A stretch of DNA of 6,131 nucleotides, taken from the NCBI GenBank assembly GCA_900766825.1, contig CAAFWU010000084.1:1-6131 (forward strand), written 5' to 3'. The DNA comes from Bacteroidales bacterium. Lineage in GTDB: Bacteria > Bacteroidota > Bacteroidia > Bacteroidales > Marinilabiliaceae. Positions 6,103-6,131 of the stretch are shown in pieces. Positions within the stretch are counted from its first letter, which is position 1, and every line of letters starts with the position of its first letter. The notes under the pieces were generated by a model. It was not told where the DNA came from. It was given only the letters and a program-made list of their open reading frames with translations, and made no database searches. Position numbers and translations under genes: made by a program.

Positions 6103-6131
6103 GCCCGCACCCTCCCAAATAGAGTAAGGTA
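6103..6131. repeat. Direct repeat, copy 2 (reaches window edge)
   Basis: Second copy of the segment at 5985-6013, with the same start (GCCCGCACCCTCC) and the same end (GGTA). The window stops at its last matched base, so the repeat unit may be longer and more copies may follow. Confidence 0.6.

Larger units (their letters stand above)
5904..6131. other. Non-coding tail with inverted and direct repeats
   Basis: After the plug stop codon no open frame resembles a gene. The segment is C-rich on the plus strand and densely structured. Small inverted repeats occur at 5928-5942 (CCTCT/AGAGG, 5-nt loop) and 6068-6083 (AGAAC/GTTCT, 6-nt loop), with stronger ones at 5961-5986 and 6032-6047. Two imperfect copies of a 29-nt direct repeat lie 118 bp apart. 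An A8 run at 6054-6061 follows the 6032-6047 hairpin on the plus strand. No hairpin is followed by a T-run on its own strand, so I cannot place a canonical terminator for the plug gene. Confidence 0.65.

Noticed and set aside
5985..6131. Possible CRISPR array in the tail
   Set aside because: Only two imperfect copies are visible, separated by 89 bp with internal hairpins. A CRISPR would show near-identical repeats with spacers of about 30-40 bp.

Overview
The window is a piece of a Bacteroidota chromosome, most likely Bacteroidales. Three things point there. A Na+-translocating NADH:quinone reductase (Na+-NQR) operon has Bacteroides-type subunit sequences. A divergent gene encodes the plug protein of the type IX secretion system, a system confined to this phylum and its close relatives. 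The start codons lack Shine-Dalgarno boxes and sit behind A-rich leaders, and the one promoter I can see has the Bacteroidetes form TTG-N20-TAnnTTTG. I cannot name a genus.

Layout. Positions 1-4199 hold five consecutive minus-strand genes in the order nqrA-nqrB-nqrC-nqrD-nqrE, reading right to left, with gaps of 46, 14, 27 and 24 nt. nqrE runs off the left edge after 86 codons, and nqrF, which supplies NADH oxidation, should lie just beyond it. Positions 4200-4541 are a divergent intergenic region with a good plus-strand promoter and a 7-bp inverted repeat. Positions 4542-5903 encode the plug protein on the plus strand. Positions 5904-6131 are a non-coding tail with several inverted repeats and two imperfect copies of a 29-nt direct repeat. 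The window ends inside the second copy.

How the genes work together. Na+-NQR oxidises NADH, reduces quinone and pumps Na+ outward. NqrB and NqrC keep recognisable covalent-FMN threonines, and NqrD and NqrE keep the cysteines that hold the shared 2Fe-2S cluster, so the visible part looks intact and functional. The plug protein closes the periplasmic side of the SprA (Sov) translocon when it carries no cargo. Its placement next to nqrA may only be inherited gene order, although both belong to envelope energetics and secretion.

Nothing here amounts to a new system. The points most worth a second look are the repeat-rich tail after the plug gene, the TTG start of nqrB behind a hairpin that contains the nqrA stop codon, the strong strand-dependent difference in base and codon use, and a short unlisted minus-strand reading frame upstream of nqrA.
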